Below, piece by piece: positions 23,400 through 35,861 of a stretch of 64,000 nt of DNA; position 1 is the first letter of the stretch; each line of letters starts with the position of its first letter. The position numbers and the translations under genes were made by a program. The DNA is taken from NCBI GenBank assembly GCA_037954665.1, contig JBBMOL010000023.1:2356001-2420000 (forward strand). The letters run 5' to 3'. The notes under the pieces are model-generated. The model saw only the letters and a list, made by a program, of their open reading frames with translations. It was not told where the DNA came from and did no database searches. This stretch comes from Laguncularia racemosa (Eukaryota > Streptophyta > Magnoliopsida > Myrtales > Combretaceae).

Positions 23400-26300
23400 T
23401 GTAGAATCTAACAACCTAAAATTTAGAACCATAAGCTTGAAATAATTAATAACACTTTAAGAAATAGTAAGTTAGCTTGCCTCACATCAATATTAAGTAC
23501 TATATCATACTAAGGGATTATAAGCCATTATACTAGTTATGCTTATAGTGAGTATGTTTGTGTGTATGAGTTTTCCTCGCATGTTGTAGTTGAGCCCACA
23601 TGTTTAGTATGAAATGGCTATTGATTGTTTGCAAATTAGTTAATCACTCCTAACTGAACTAAATCAAATTTGGCCATAATAAATTAATCATGCATAGTAT
23701 CCCATCTTGCATTTTCCACGTACACCAAGCAATGGCCATTAGATGAGGAATAGATGGTTACCTTCTCCTAAACTTATTAAACTAAGTGATGGAAGAGAAG
23801 TCATCGTAGCAAGAGTTGGTAGATATTCAAATGGATAGGTTTGAAATGGTTTGTCAAAGGAGAAATGCTCTTTTGCAGAAACCTACTACATTTAGTATAG
23901 GATATGTTTTACTATAACCAACTCCTTAACATAAACTAAAGTGGGCTTATTTTCTTTAGTCTTACAACGAACTGGATATGGTTGTGCGGATAACATTTGC
24001 TTGTTTTATTGCACTTTATCTATTATTATCCCTGCATTGCTTGTGCATTAAATATAATGCTAATCCTTAGCTGCTTATCAAGCATATGGCAAATCACTCT
24101 CATTTCTATAGATTTCCTTTTGTAGCTTAGCTTTATAGAAGCTTAGGATGAGCTAAAACCTTAAGTATGTGAGCTTCACTCCCAACATTCCTAGTCTTAG
24201 CAATAAAGTTTATGGCCATCAAAGAAGTATAAGCTATTCTAGAGTACTTTCTATCTTAAGTGGCTATCTTAAAGATGATAAATTCCTCTATGCATCCTAA
24301 ACATAGAAACACTATAGCTACTACCTAATTTACTATTTGGTGATGGATTTCAATTGCAGTTGAAGCTCTATATGAGAACAAAGATGCTGCATACATATAT
24401 ATATTCTTATGTGATTTCTTATGAATAGTCTATGACAAACACATTAAAATAAAATCCCATATATTCTAGCACACATGATGATTGTCATTCAATGGGTTTT
24501 TCATATACTGAGTAATAGCTTATAATAATATTGCTACCAGGCCCTAATTAAGAGTATGACACCCTAACCCTAAACCCTTGCCTTACATGATGCCAAAATG
24601 TCTCTAATTATTTTTTAAAAACAACCACCTAATCAAATGATCCATAGGGGAAAAGCTTAATTGATATATTAACTGTATGGTTTTAACAAAAGAGAGAACA
24701 ATCAATAATTAGAAGCCTAATTTTAGATCAGAAGGACAAGCTTTAGATTCAATCTAGTAATGATGTGTTGTAAATTGTAATCCAATGATCATGACGTGTT
24801 CAATCAAGAAGATTTAAAATCTTAAATATCTATATTAAGCCCAAAAATATATAATACATCTAAAACTTACAATGTTGATTGTTTAATGCCTTAAAATTTG
24901 TAGAAAAATTACTTAGTAGGACCTAAAATAAAACATTAGACCTTATACTAGGTGAAACATAGGCAAGAAAAGTGAAAAAAGGAAAAAAAAAAAGATAAAT
25001 CCTAATATGAGGTGTATATATATATATATTTGGATATTAGTTTATGGATAATGGTTTTAGATATTGCTGGATATCATGGATTTTTGAATTGACCCCTAGA
25101 CTACGAAATGTTTTGTTCTATGATGCCTCACACCTTAAATAATCAATAACCAAGAATGTGCTTGATAGGGGCTTCTTTGTTTCATTTATTTCTATTTATG
25201 ATTGCATGCTGTGTGATATAGTGTGTGCTTCTAGGTAGGGTTATGCTTACTAGACTTCATAACTAATCAATTGTGAGATTTGTATTGAAGTGTTTCAATT
25301 TAAAAAAATTCTTGATAAAAGAAGATAAGGAGAGCTTAGTTTATGAGCCTTATATGCTTTTTTTAGAGGTCATGGATACACAATAGATTGGCACGCTTTT
25401 CGAGTTTAAGACATGCAATAATCCGCCTTTACTACTTTTAAATTTGAGCCATTAACCTTTTGCTACACTTTTATTTAAGCCTTTACTTTTGAATCCTCCA
25501 CCTTTCTAAGATAACTAGAAAATCCCTCTTCATCATATTCATTAATTATTTTGTTTTATGCTTTATCTATTTGGCTAATGAATAATCCATGTAAAATATA
25601 TATATATATATATATAATGAGACCATTAATGAAAATGTTGGAGGAATTTCTTTTTAGTCAGTTTGAAAAGGTAAAGGACCTGAAAAACAAATTTAAATGT
25701 GAATGGCTCAAATATAAATACAGTAAACATGCAGAACTTGAACAGAACAGTTGAAAAAGATAAACTAACCAAATTGAAACAGTAAGCAAATGACCTATTT
25801 ATATGTAATTCCTAAATATATACCCAATACCCACATAACTTAAAATATTCTATGATCCTTTTTTTATTTTCCCTAAATAAACATCAATATCCCGTTTGTC
25901 CCCCTGCCTGAAATCCTTTCAGCCCATCAAAATTTCGATGCAAGACAAACCACCATATCCATAAAATTAAAACTTGATCATCAAGTATGTTCTAGGTCAT
26001 CATATTGAACTTCAGCTTTCTGTAAGCTTCATTGACAGTAGATAAGCTATAAACGTCAAAATCGATTTCTTTTCCCTAATAAGCATTGTACGTAGTCTCT
26101 ACCATTTTGTAGGCCATTTTTGTAGAACTGTCTCTTGATGAGATCTAGAGCCATAACAGCTAAAGTTAGAGGGGACCATCTAAAGGAAAAAATACCGATA
26201 GCTATAATTATTCAGCCTTGTCAAATCTTGTACAAACAAGGCATGTGGTGATAAAGAATCTCCCCTCAATTTCTCTTTATAATTGTATTGCAATACCTCA

Positions 26301-26698
26301 TTATAGCAAAAGCCTGCCAAAAAAGCCTTTTGCTGTTTTGCCTTCATTCTATGTCGGGTATGGTTTGTGAACAGGTAGCAGTAAAAACAGTGGCTCCATT
26401 CCTTCCACTTTTTCTTTCCTACTAAACCCATCGAAGATGATAAATGAACCATTATAATCATTTAATATGGATGGTGATAAAATCTCATTTTAACCATCTA
26501 AATCAACTATATAATGCGTATATAATTCCAATACGCAACTAAAAATCCCATCTTATGATTAAGAAGATGGACCGACCTTTTAGCATGGGAAGAGGTCACT
26601 CCCATCAGAACACACTTACATTCCAATGCCAAATGCATTATTAGTTTTCCTATTACACTTTTCGTAACCCATATTATTTCAGGTAATAAATCTAAATG
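23400..26698. other. Intergenic DNA, probably LTR-derived at its left end
   Basis: From TGTAGAATC at 23400 onward the text is LTR-like, but its end was not found. At 24555-24575 the phrase GACACCCTAACCCTAAACCC resembles both an LTR start and a very short telomere-like motif. A TA run lies at about 25598-25616. Frames at 25551-25754 (+) and 26180-26461 (-) match no family I know. Confidence 0.4.
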
Positions 26699-26711
26699 CA
26701 CTACAAGAAAA
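26699..26711 (+). other. CACTA-type terminus, CACTACAAGAAAA
   Basis: CACTACAAGAAAA is the canonical left-end motif of plant CACTA transposons. A matching right terminus (TTCTTGTAGTG) was not found downstream to 64000. The only right end in the window is at 20810, which lies upstream and so cannot pair with it. The motif may be a remnant or a chance match. Confidence 0.4.
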
Positions 26712-28374
26712 GACATGAGGATTGAACTGCACCTTTTAATATCACACAAATTCCAAATCTTACTGAAATTCCATAAACTAACCTGATTCAATCAAGCCAT
26801 GTCCCAAAGTTAAAACGTGTTCCCCACATGTTGTTTCCACGAAAAGTAGAAAGATTAGACTTGGCTCTTTTTTTCTTTTTCTTTTTGCACGTCAACACTA
26901 ACTGAAAATCCCCTTTACGATTCCTTAATTGCTTTAAATTAATGACTCAAAATTTTAAGCACAACTAATAATGCATAGTGGTTTGATTCAAATTCTTCCT
27001 TTTTCAATAGTTGTAACACATAGTAGTTATAAAAAATAAAAATCTACTATCTTTTCTTTTTTAAAAAAATAAAAAATAAAAAATAAAAATTCACTATACA
27101 TAGTAGTTTGATTCGAATTCCTCCTTTCTCAATAGTTGTATTGTAATATATAGATATAGTAGTAAAAAAAAAATAAACTACCTTTTCTCTTATTTGCTAT
27201 AATTTCATTGATGGAGTGGAGCAGTATAAGGAATTTCTGGGAAAGGAACTGTGCATGTCGAGGAGAGATTTATGAAATGCAACTAGATCATTGACTGCAA
27301 AACAAATCACTTGATTGAGTTTGGACAAAGATTTTTTTGCATATTTTGACCAAATCAACTTATCACTATTACCATGTTGCAGGTATAATGATTTTAGTGT
27401 ATAATGGAGTGCATATTTTAGAGCCAATTTTATTTTTCTTAGTAGATTAAATGATTTCTATAATATGTCAAAATCTAAGGTAGTGTTATGAACCTTGTAA
27501 CAACTTTAGATGAAGTTTCATTTTCGAAATCCATCTTTCTCAATTAGTATCTTCCCATTAGTTACAATGATATATGAACAAAACTATGTATATCCTTACT
27601 TTAGATTCGAAATTAGAATAAATCATATTAAAATATTAAATTTCAGATAAATATAAATCAAGAGAGAAAATGTATCATAAGTCCTAAAATTTTCACTTTG
27701 TTTGCAATCACACTCATAAACCTCTAATTTTGACAATCTATATACTAGAACTTTTTGATGTACACTAGTTAAGGCCTAAAAGGTCATGTGGCAACACTGA
27801 AGACTATTATAATATTAGTCATCAATTTTTTTTTAGAAAATCATCACTAAAATGCAATAACTAATTTACAAGTTTAATAAATATAATGTTATAATTATCA
27901 TGCAAAAATATTAAGAAATAGCAAAAAAAAAAAGCCATATAAAAGATAATCTAAGCTGAAAGTAAAAAGAATGCTACCAACCATGGCAGCCAGCATGCAC
28001 AGCCAAGGGGAACCAGTAATTATTGCCCTTGGGCTGAGTACCCAATATGGTGGGTAAGAGGAGGTATAGATTGACCCAAGTGTAGTGCTTTTTCTTATAT
28101 ATATATATATACTTGAGTAGGTTGAACTAAGATACATAGTTGTTATGATATATGTCTAGTATATGGAAATATAAATTTAAAATGAAATTTTGATTTTAAG
28201 TTTTATATTTATTATATATTGAATACATCTTTAAAAGATAAAATTATTGATTTCAAGATTTTAAATTTTAAATAAGAAATCACACTTTTATTTTAAACTA
28301 TTTCATTTTATTTTATTTTAAACCATTTCATTTCAAATGTGACATAAAGTTCTTCAAAGGTGGGTTGTGGGAGT
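26712..28374. other. AT-rich intergenic DNA with local tandem duplication
   Basis: A segment starting CATAGTGGTTTGATTC at 26974 recurs as CATAGTAGTTTGATTC at 27099 (period 125 bp, about 85-125 bp matching). A 76-codon minus frame at 27197-27427 is the most protein-like open frame here but resembles no family I can name. The rest shows nothing. Confidence 0.5.
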
Positions 28375-28625
28375 GTAACATGCGTACCTCCATTATTGCA
28401 CTGATGTGCTTCGGAGTGGCCATTGAGCCATGAGAGGAGCTAGACCAACTAGTGGGAAGCTTGGCCGTGTGAAGTTGGTTCGATACCATTCAAGCAAAGC
28501 CAGTCGCGAAGGAGCAGCATCCGGAGCCATGCATAAGCGCGGTGCGAACAGTTCTTAGGTCATTCTTTTGTAGTGAAGCAGCCAAGGTGTGGTGCAGCCC
28601 CTTGAATCCGCTCGATTAGCCATGT
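28375..28625. other. GC-richer island of unknown origin
   Basis: About 250 bp of near-balanced composition sits inside very AT-rich DNA, with words such as GGCCGTGTGAAGTTGG and GGAGCAGCATCCGGAGCC. No frame stays open across it and no family is recognised. The abrupt composition change suggests an inserted fragment of gene or LTR origin. Confidence 0.4.
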
Positions 28626-31600
28626 TTGTTGCCATAGTCATTCTTCTTTTTTTTTTCATTTTTGTATATATTTTCAATTTTCTAATGTTTTGTAATTATA
28701 AATATTATTACATATTTATAGTAATATATATTTATTAATATGAATCAATTTTCTCTTGAAATTAAATTGAATCATAAAGTATGATTCAGTTTTTATATCA
28801 TTTTGAACCAAATTTGTTATTCCATTCAACAAGCTTTTTTTTTTCAAACCATCAAACTTTGATTTAGTTCAATTTGGTGAACCAATTGAATCATACTTTA
28901 TAATATAAGAATTTACATGTATAATATATAATTTCATATAAAAAATATTAAATTCTTTAGTAATTACATGTATATACACTACATATATATAAAAGGTTAA
29001 TGAAGTCAATATTTATTTAGTTAAAAAACCCAAAGCTAGCATATAATATAAATTTATAATATAAATTTCGGCATGACTTGTATACATTATCTAGAAACCA
29101 ACACTCATAAAAGTTATATGTATATACATTTCAATTATTATGAATTTAAATTTCTTTTAAATACCATATTACAATAAAAGAAAAATGAAAATTAGACAAA
29201 CATAACTCACGTTTCAGGGTTTTTGTAAAGAAATTACTTTTTAAAAAAAAAACACTTAACATGTTTCACAATAACATGTTAAATTTAATTATGGACACAT
29301 ACTAGTTTCTACTTGATTTATCAATAATTAATTTGATAAAAAATATTAAATATATTTAATTTAATATGAGTAAAAAAATTGCAAAAAAAAAAAAGAAATT
29401 CACAAAAAACAAAAGCTTGTGATGTTATGGGTTGTGGCCACCCACCCAAACGTTGGGAGTGGCTAGCAATAACCTTGGAGGGGGTAATACAACCCTTTCC
29501 CTCTAGTGTGGTCACAACCTACCCCATGTCCTTCAATGACAAGCAAAGGCCTTAAATTTCTAGTTACTCATAACCCAATATTGTAAGTGGATTTTGTGAC
29601 TTGTTATCCCAACATTTAGAAAGAGGGAAAGGAAAAAGAAAACCCATTGGCCTTTAAACATGAAAGGGTCACACAACTCATTCATAGTAGTAGATCATGA
29701 CCCACCAAAGATTTAAAGTTGTTATCAATTTCCTCAGCATCATTAGCCTTTCATTTTTTTTTTTTGTGAATTTCCATTTTTTTCTTTTTTCTAAAATTTT
29801 ATACATATTTTATTTATCTATGGAACAATTAGAAGATAACACATGCCATTCATTGAAATTAATAAATCTTGTGGGGTATGGGTTGTGTGTTTATCACCCA
29901 AAAAAAAAAATCTCTTCTTTGCAAAAGCCCTAAACATAAGTCATGTTTGTGAACATTTTCCATTAAAAACCATGTCTTCAGTTAGTTTTTTTCCTCCCTT
30001 TTTACACATATTGGTGAACAAGGATCCACCATACCATTTTTTGCCTTAGCCAGCTACCCTATGTATTGGTTTTTCAATTTTTACCATTTTTCTTTTATTT
30101 TTATTATTTTTTTGTTATTTTTATTATTTTATTAAATTTTATATATTTAATAATACTATTTTATCAAATTGATTATTGTAAGCAATAAAAATCTAAGGCA
30201 TATCAAGGGTGAATAAAATTATTAATGGAGTTGACCAAAAACTTCTTTTATAAAAATTTGAAAATATTGATGGCTTAAATAGAAAAGAAAAATACTAATA
30301 ACTCAAATAGAAAAATATGTAAATGTTAATAACAAAAAGTGTATTCTTTTTCCCTTTTGATATTCATTAAAATTTCTAGTCAACTATCCCTATTAATGTG
30401 TTATGGTGATAGGTGTGTGATCCTCTAGGTTACAATTCTTGAACATAATATCCTTTAAAATACAAACTAAGGTAATTGTTTAACAATTGATACTAGCTAC
30501 TAAACAAGATAGAAAGAATGTGAACCATAAATATTGTAAATAAAAAACGGCATAATTAAATCTCTTCATCTAATAACATCTTGATTGGACCTTTACATGC
30601 CATGCCAACCATATTCAACCATTTTTACTTGGTTCTCAAGACAATTTAGACTCAACATGTTTTGTTCCAACTAGTATCTTATAACTTACTCTTATCCAAA
30701 TCAAGTGGTCTTTGGTATTGATTGTTACAATATTCAAATGAGAATATACTTAATGGCATCAAAGTTTGGTACTCCACGTATAAGCAAATGAAGGTTTGGT
30801 TTGGAATCATTTACATTCATTCATGTATTTAAGGGACTATATAAAAAATGAACCAATGATATTGGATGTGTGATATCTTTCATTGGCATATCAAACCCAA
30901 TACACTTACTTTGGAGACTTATTCATATAACTAGAGCATTTTTTTTTTGGTCTAGTAAGAGTTACATAGAGCTATAATGTACTTGTCAAGTCTAATGTCT
31001 AGATTCAATGTCCCTCTAGACACTAATCCATGACAAATAAATCATCATAAAGGTCTATGATAATAAATCCTTACTATTACTATAAATAGACTCTTACCGA
31101 TCAATGAGTCTTTATTGTGATACAATACAAGCATAAAAATATATATATAGTCAAAATCCTTGTAACTTGATGGTATGAACTTTATCTCATAATAGGTTGG
31201 ATTAGATTTGATTCTCCTTTTCATATATAGTATAATATAATAAGTATTTGCATTTCATTATTAATGTTTATACATATATAAAAAGTTTATGGGAGATTGA
31301 ACAGAAATTACAAAAGTTATTGTACGGCTGAGTTGGATTATTTGATTCTAAATTGAACAACATAATTCAAAGATGCATAACTGCTGAAAATTATCAGCTC
31401 AAGGTAAGTGTACATAATACTGTATAGATGTTTGCCCTTCCTTCATTAAAAAAATAAAATAAAATAAAATAAAAATAAAAAATCTTAAAACTGAAATTAA
31501 TACATTTATCCAAATCATTTTATTGCCTAAAACTCCCCTGGACAGGGGGATCTTATAAATTGAAAGACGTAACTCAATGCCAAAAAAGAATTATTCAAAT

Positions 31601-33104
31601 GATATTAGTTGGACAAAAGATCTTGAGATCGATTCTTTTATATATATATATATAAAGATCCAGATCTTCAAGGAATAAAAAATGTAGGGACAAGTGATCA
31701 CCAAAACTGAAAAGGGGGGAACATGTGAGGTTCCTGAGGAGAAGACATGCACTGATAGGCATAAGCTGTTGCAGAGTGCTATTCCGATTCCTTGTCTAAA
31801 TTGGTAGATATGCTAATTGGCTCCGAGCTGTCTTGCTCTTTCATTAATTATCCTTGTAAAAATGTATCAGTCCTGGTCCATCTAAATACACTTTCCACTA
31901 TGTGTTGACCTAGCTATGTCTCACCTCACTTGTGCACAAATTTAATTTTTGTTGTCGCCAAGCAGCAAATACTACTTAGTTAGAGGTGATACGATGTCGG
32001 TTTTATTATTTTTCATGCGAGTAATAAAATCGGGGGAATAAAAACCGTGATTGATTGAATTCAAGAAGCAAATAGAAAATACAATTTGTTTTCAAAATTT
32101 AAACCAATGTTACAAACCTTTAGCTATAACAATATACATCAACATAAATTATAGATATGGATGGTTGTCAATTTAGATCCACTTGTTTTTGTTTAGTTTT
32201 ATTTTCTAGTTTTGTACATGATAATTCATTAAGACTATTTTAATGAACTATTTTCTATAATATATATATATATATATATTCAAAGTAAGCACACAAGTAA
32301 AGCATCTACGATAAAAACTTTTTGTTTCCTTTAAATACGCGACCTAAAATAGAGTTAACGAGTCATGGTCGATGGTGTCACTTGATCAACGAAATTTCCT
32401 ATCGTCCGATGATTGTGACAAAAAGTAATAAGTTGTGTGTTAACGGGTATTATTGTTTCCGTAACTATTGTTTATTTACTATGTAATCAAGCTAGCTAGG
32501 CCAAAGTCAAAGAGCAAAAAAAGCATTTAAGTTTTTTTTTTTTATATAAGATAAATCCCATTAACGAGGGATATATAGTATTTGTTGGCTTTTATTTTAT
32601 ACAAAACATAATATAACATATAAAATTGATTACATGTTTCATAAAAAATGAGTGTATGTAAGGAGAAAAAAAAACAGAAAAATAAAGTTTTCTCTTAAAG
32701 GATGATATCTTAAAATATTATAAAATTTGTACTCTATAACATCTATAGGACAAATTTTGTTACATCTTTGTATGGTGAATTTTGAAAAATGTCCATAAGA
32801 TATAAGTTACAGCTATAATATGTATGAGAAAAAAATGTTGTAGTTTATACTTACTAAAAATAGAATTATCACTATAAATTAGCTATTATAGTAATTTATA
32901 ATCCATTACTAATTTACAATTATTATTGCTATTTTTTTAAATATACTTTTTTTAGAAGGAATTTTCCACTACAATAAAATCTTCTAAATTATAATAAAAG
33001 TAAAACTTTCAATAATTTTTTAAAGACTATCGATAATTATTTTTTTTAAATGGTAAATTCCTTCGACTTGCCGTACATAAGGCAACCTTAAAAATCTCCT
33101 CTTC
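28626..33104. other. Long AT-rich intergenic stretch
   Basis: No gene supported. Poly-T and poly-A runs and (TA)n tracts (about 31639-31655 and 32260-32280) are common. A less AT-rich patch at 29410-29540 carries GGGTTGTGGCCACCCACCC, and 31690-31950 is another moderately complex patch. Neither shows a readable domain. Confidence 0.5.
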
Positions 33105-33335
33105 TAAATTTGTATTAGATTCGAGCGTGAAGCAGGGGGTGCTTACGTGGGCCCAATAATAGATAAGCATATGTATGTAATCTTGCAGGATTGGATTTCA
33201 TGGGACAGGTTCTTCGATTTGAACTAAAGTATGTCGGAGAATCTTTCACTGCGGAAACTAACAACTTGTACCAGACCGTTTGTGGCCATGTCGCAAGGTC
33301 TAGGTGAATAGGGACTTTCCTCCACATGCACCCCG
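33105..33335. other. GC-richer island of unknown origin
   Basis: About 220 bp with balanced composition, including GCTTACGTGGGCCCAATAAT and CCAGACCGTTTGTGGCCATG, bordered by poly-purine and AT-rich DNA. The minus-strand 70-codon frame across it does not begin with ATG and matches nothing I recognise. Confidence 0.35.
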
Positions 33336-35810
33336 ATTTATTCTTTTTTTTCGTTTTCCATTTATTTTGTCCTTATATAAGGTATTGAACTTATTCCAAG
33401 AAAAAGCATACCAAGTTTTGAAGTTTCAAATTTAAATAATTTATTGCTTCAAGTTCTATTTTTTAGAAATTTAATGATATATTTTAAAATAATATATAAC
33501 ATAATATCTTTCATAAATAATAAATTAAAAAAAATAAAACTTAAAATATTAAATTACTCAAATCTAAAAGTCCAAACATTTTGAGTACTCTTTTCTCCGA
33601 TTTATTCTGTACTCCCAAAATACCAATTTTTGAAATAAGAGTTTCATACTCAATAAATAAGTAGTATTTTACGTCTCCAAAAAATTCCAAACTCAAATTT
33701 CAATTCAAATTGATTGATAATTTTTGTTAACTAACGTTATTCTATAGCATAATTCTTGCATTGTTTAGTAATTTCAATCGAATCATTTCAGTTACAATTT
33801 TGATTATTTACCTAGTTTGATTGTTTGTCAAAAGGAAAAAAAAAAAGTTTCAAAGACATCTATTAATGGTACAAAATAATAATAAATTTTTACCTTTCTA
33901 TATGTTTAGCTTTTCACCGAATACATAATCAACTTTAGAAAAGTAAAAAATTATTTATTTTTCTCTACTTAATAAGTGCTCAAAAGCACTTGTTAATGTG
34001 ACATTTTATATTTCGGAATTTAAGACAATTGTAATAACATAACTAACAAAATTTTATTTTTATTGCTAGAAAACATATAATTTGCCACTTAAAATTTTAG
34101 TTCAATTTGAGTGGCTACATCTAACAAATACATTATTTATATAAGGGTAATTATAATTATATACCCCTTTCATTTTTACACTTATCTTAAGATAAATACC
34201 ATTGATTTGATCATCAAGCTCTCTAAAAAGATAAGATGATAATGATTCCATTGTAACAAATCCAATCTTGGAATTCAATTTCTATAATCCAATACCTTGA
34301 AATTTGATTACCAATCCATTGTTTGATAATTTTTGGAGATTGAATGTCATTATTCTGTTTGGTTGGTTTAATATGAACATCGAAATTATAGGAAAGAAAA
34401 ATAGATACACACAAAGGAGAGAGAGAGAAAGAGAGAGAGAGTGAGCAAATGTGGAGCAGAGAGCTTGAAACAAAGAATAAGAGTGAGATAAAGGAGTTAG
34501 AGAGATTGATAATTTTATTTGAAGAAATAGAAAGTATCATAGGAATCACAATTTTAATAAGAAGGTAAAAGAATAAAGAAGATTCCATAGATTTTAAGGA
34601 GTAAGGTTCCTTGTGGGATTGAGCACCTCGCATATTGATATTTCTAAACAATGCAATCGATTTCCTAAGAAATCCTCGGCCAAAAAAATTCATAAGAAAT
34701 CGAAATCCTAATCCTAGAAAACCAAACATGGCTTTGCGGATTATGCTACATATAGGTGAGAGGCAATTGTTTGAAATGAGAGAAGGCAATCTCGATGGTA
34801 ACAGTTTTGGTCGATAAAAGGGTGCATAACTAATATCTACCACTTGCGCTATGATTCAGTGCTGTGGTAATGATGATGTAGGATTGGATCTAATTGCAAA
34901 TTGAATGCCACATAAAATAAGATAAACAAGAATTAAAAGAATAAAGTTTAACATACAGAACTAACGTCAAAAGCCCCAAAAGAAATGGAGTAAAAACTAT
35001 TAAGCAAGATTAGAGAAATTATAATGTAAGTAGCAATAACATGATCGATTCTTTCATAATCATAGACCACTTATTTCTTCCAACTAAGTCCCTAAGATTA
35101 TCCGCTCTCTCTTACCCTATTCAATACACTTAATTGCATATATAGTGTTTACTAAAGTCCAAACTCTAATATACGCAATAGGAAATAATGCATGAATTAA
35201 CAAAACACAAAATAAAGAGCTAGCAAGCATACAACAATCCTAGTGATCAATTATAGTAGCACTAAGCCAATGACACTAGGTGACAATCACCATAATTAGC
35301 CCAATTGACCATAACTCCTCTAGGTTTACAACCTCATCTCCTTAATCAGTTGTTACTTCATCAAATCATGCTTTGTCTTTACCCTTTGCCAATTTCTTTG
35401 CTAATTGTTCACCTAAACTTATATTTGTGTTAGGGTGATGTCATTCACGTACATGTCATATGATCTTGCACTTTTGATGACCCTAGGGAAGTTTTGATTA
35501 CATGACACATGAAGGGATATAATTAGAGAGAGGTATAAAAGGAGTAACAAGCAATCTTGATAGCTACATATGATTGTGGTAAGTGAAAAAGTTTAAAGTA
35601 TCGACTTCACTATTCTTAAGCAAGAACTTGATGTTCTTCCTTAGATATTATGCATGATCTTCGAGAGTAAAGTTCTAGTGGCATAATGACGTTTATCTAA
35701 TCTCTTTGAATCTTTAAATGATGAGGAGAAAGCACCAATTTATAGATTTTAAGGCTTATCTTTATCCATCAGATTACTCCAAATATTGATGAATGAGTTG
35801 ATATATATGT
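33336..35810. other. AT-rich intergenic DNA
   Basis: It contains a GA-rich microsatellite at about 34415-34443 and inverted GTTTGGTT/AACCAAAC motifs near 34356 and 34720 that might mark a MITE. From about 34900 the text is LTR-like but has no identifiable ends. The 206-codon minus frame at 34223-34843 starts at GTG and has no domain resemblance. Confidence 0.45.
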
Positions 35811-35861
35811 AGGCTTTTATAAGTCTAAAAGGAATTATATTTTTTAGACCTATAAAAGCCT
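35811..35861. other. Near-perfect 51-nt hairpin
   Basis: Two 20-nt arms (starting AGGCTTTTATAAG and ending CTATAAAAGCCT) pair with one mismatch around an 11-nt loop. The arms are AT-rich. The stem is short for a plant pre-miRNA, so a tiny MITE or chance palindrome is likelier. Confidence 0.6.

Noticed and set aside
24555..24577. Telomere-like CCCTAACCCTAAACCC
   Set aside because: Only about two units and imperfect. Too short to be an interstitial telomere tract.
27197..27427. 76-codon minus-strand frame with somewhat protein-like composition
   Set aside because: No recognisable family, no neighbouring exon in the same orientation and no flanking retrotransposon context.
34223..34843. 206-codon minus-strand open frame, the longest outside the transposons and genes
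   Set aside because: It begins at a GTG codon, includes a GA microsatellite translated as Ser/Leu runs, and shows no domain, splice or promoter support.
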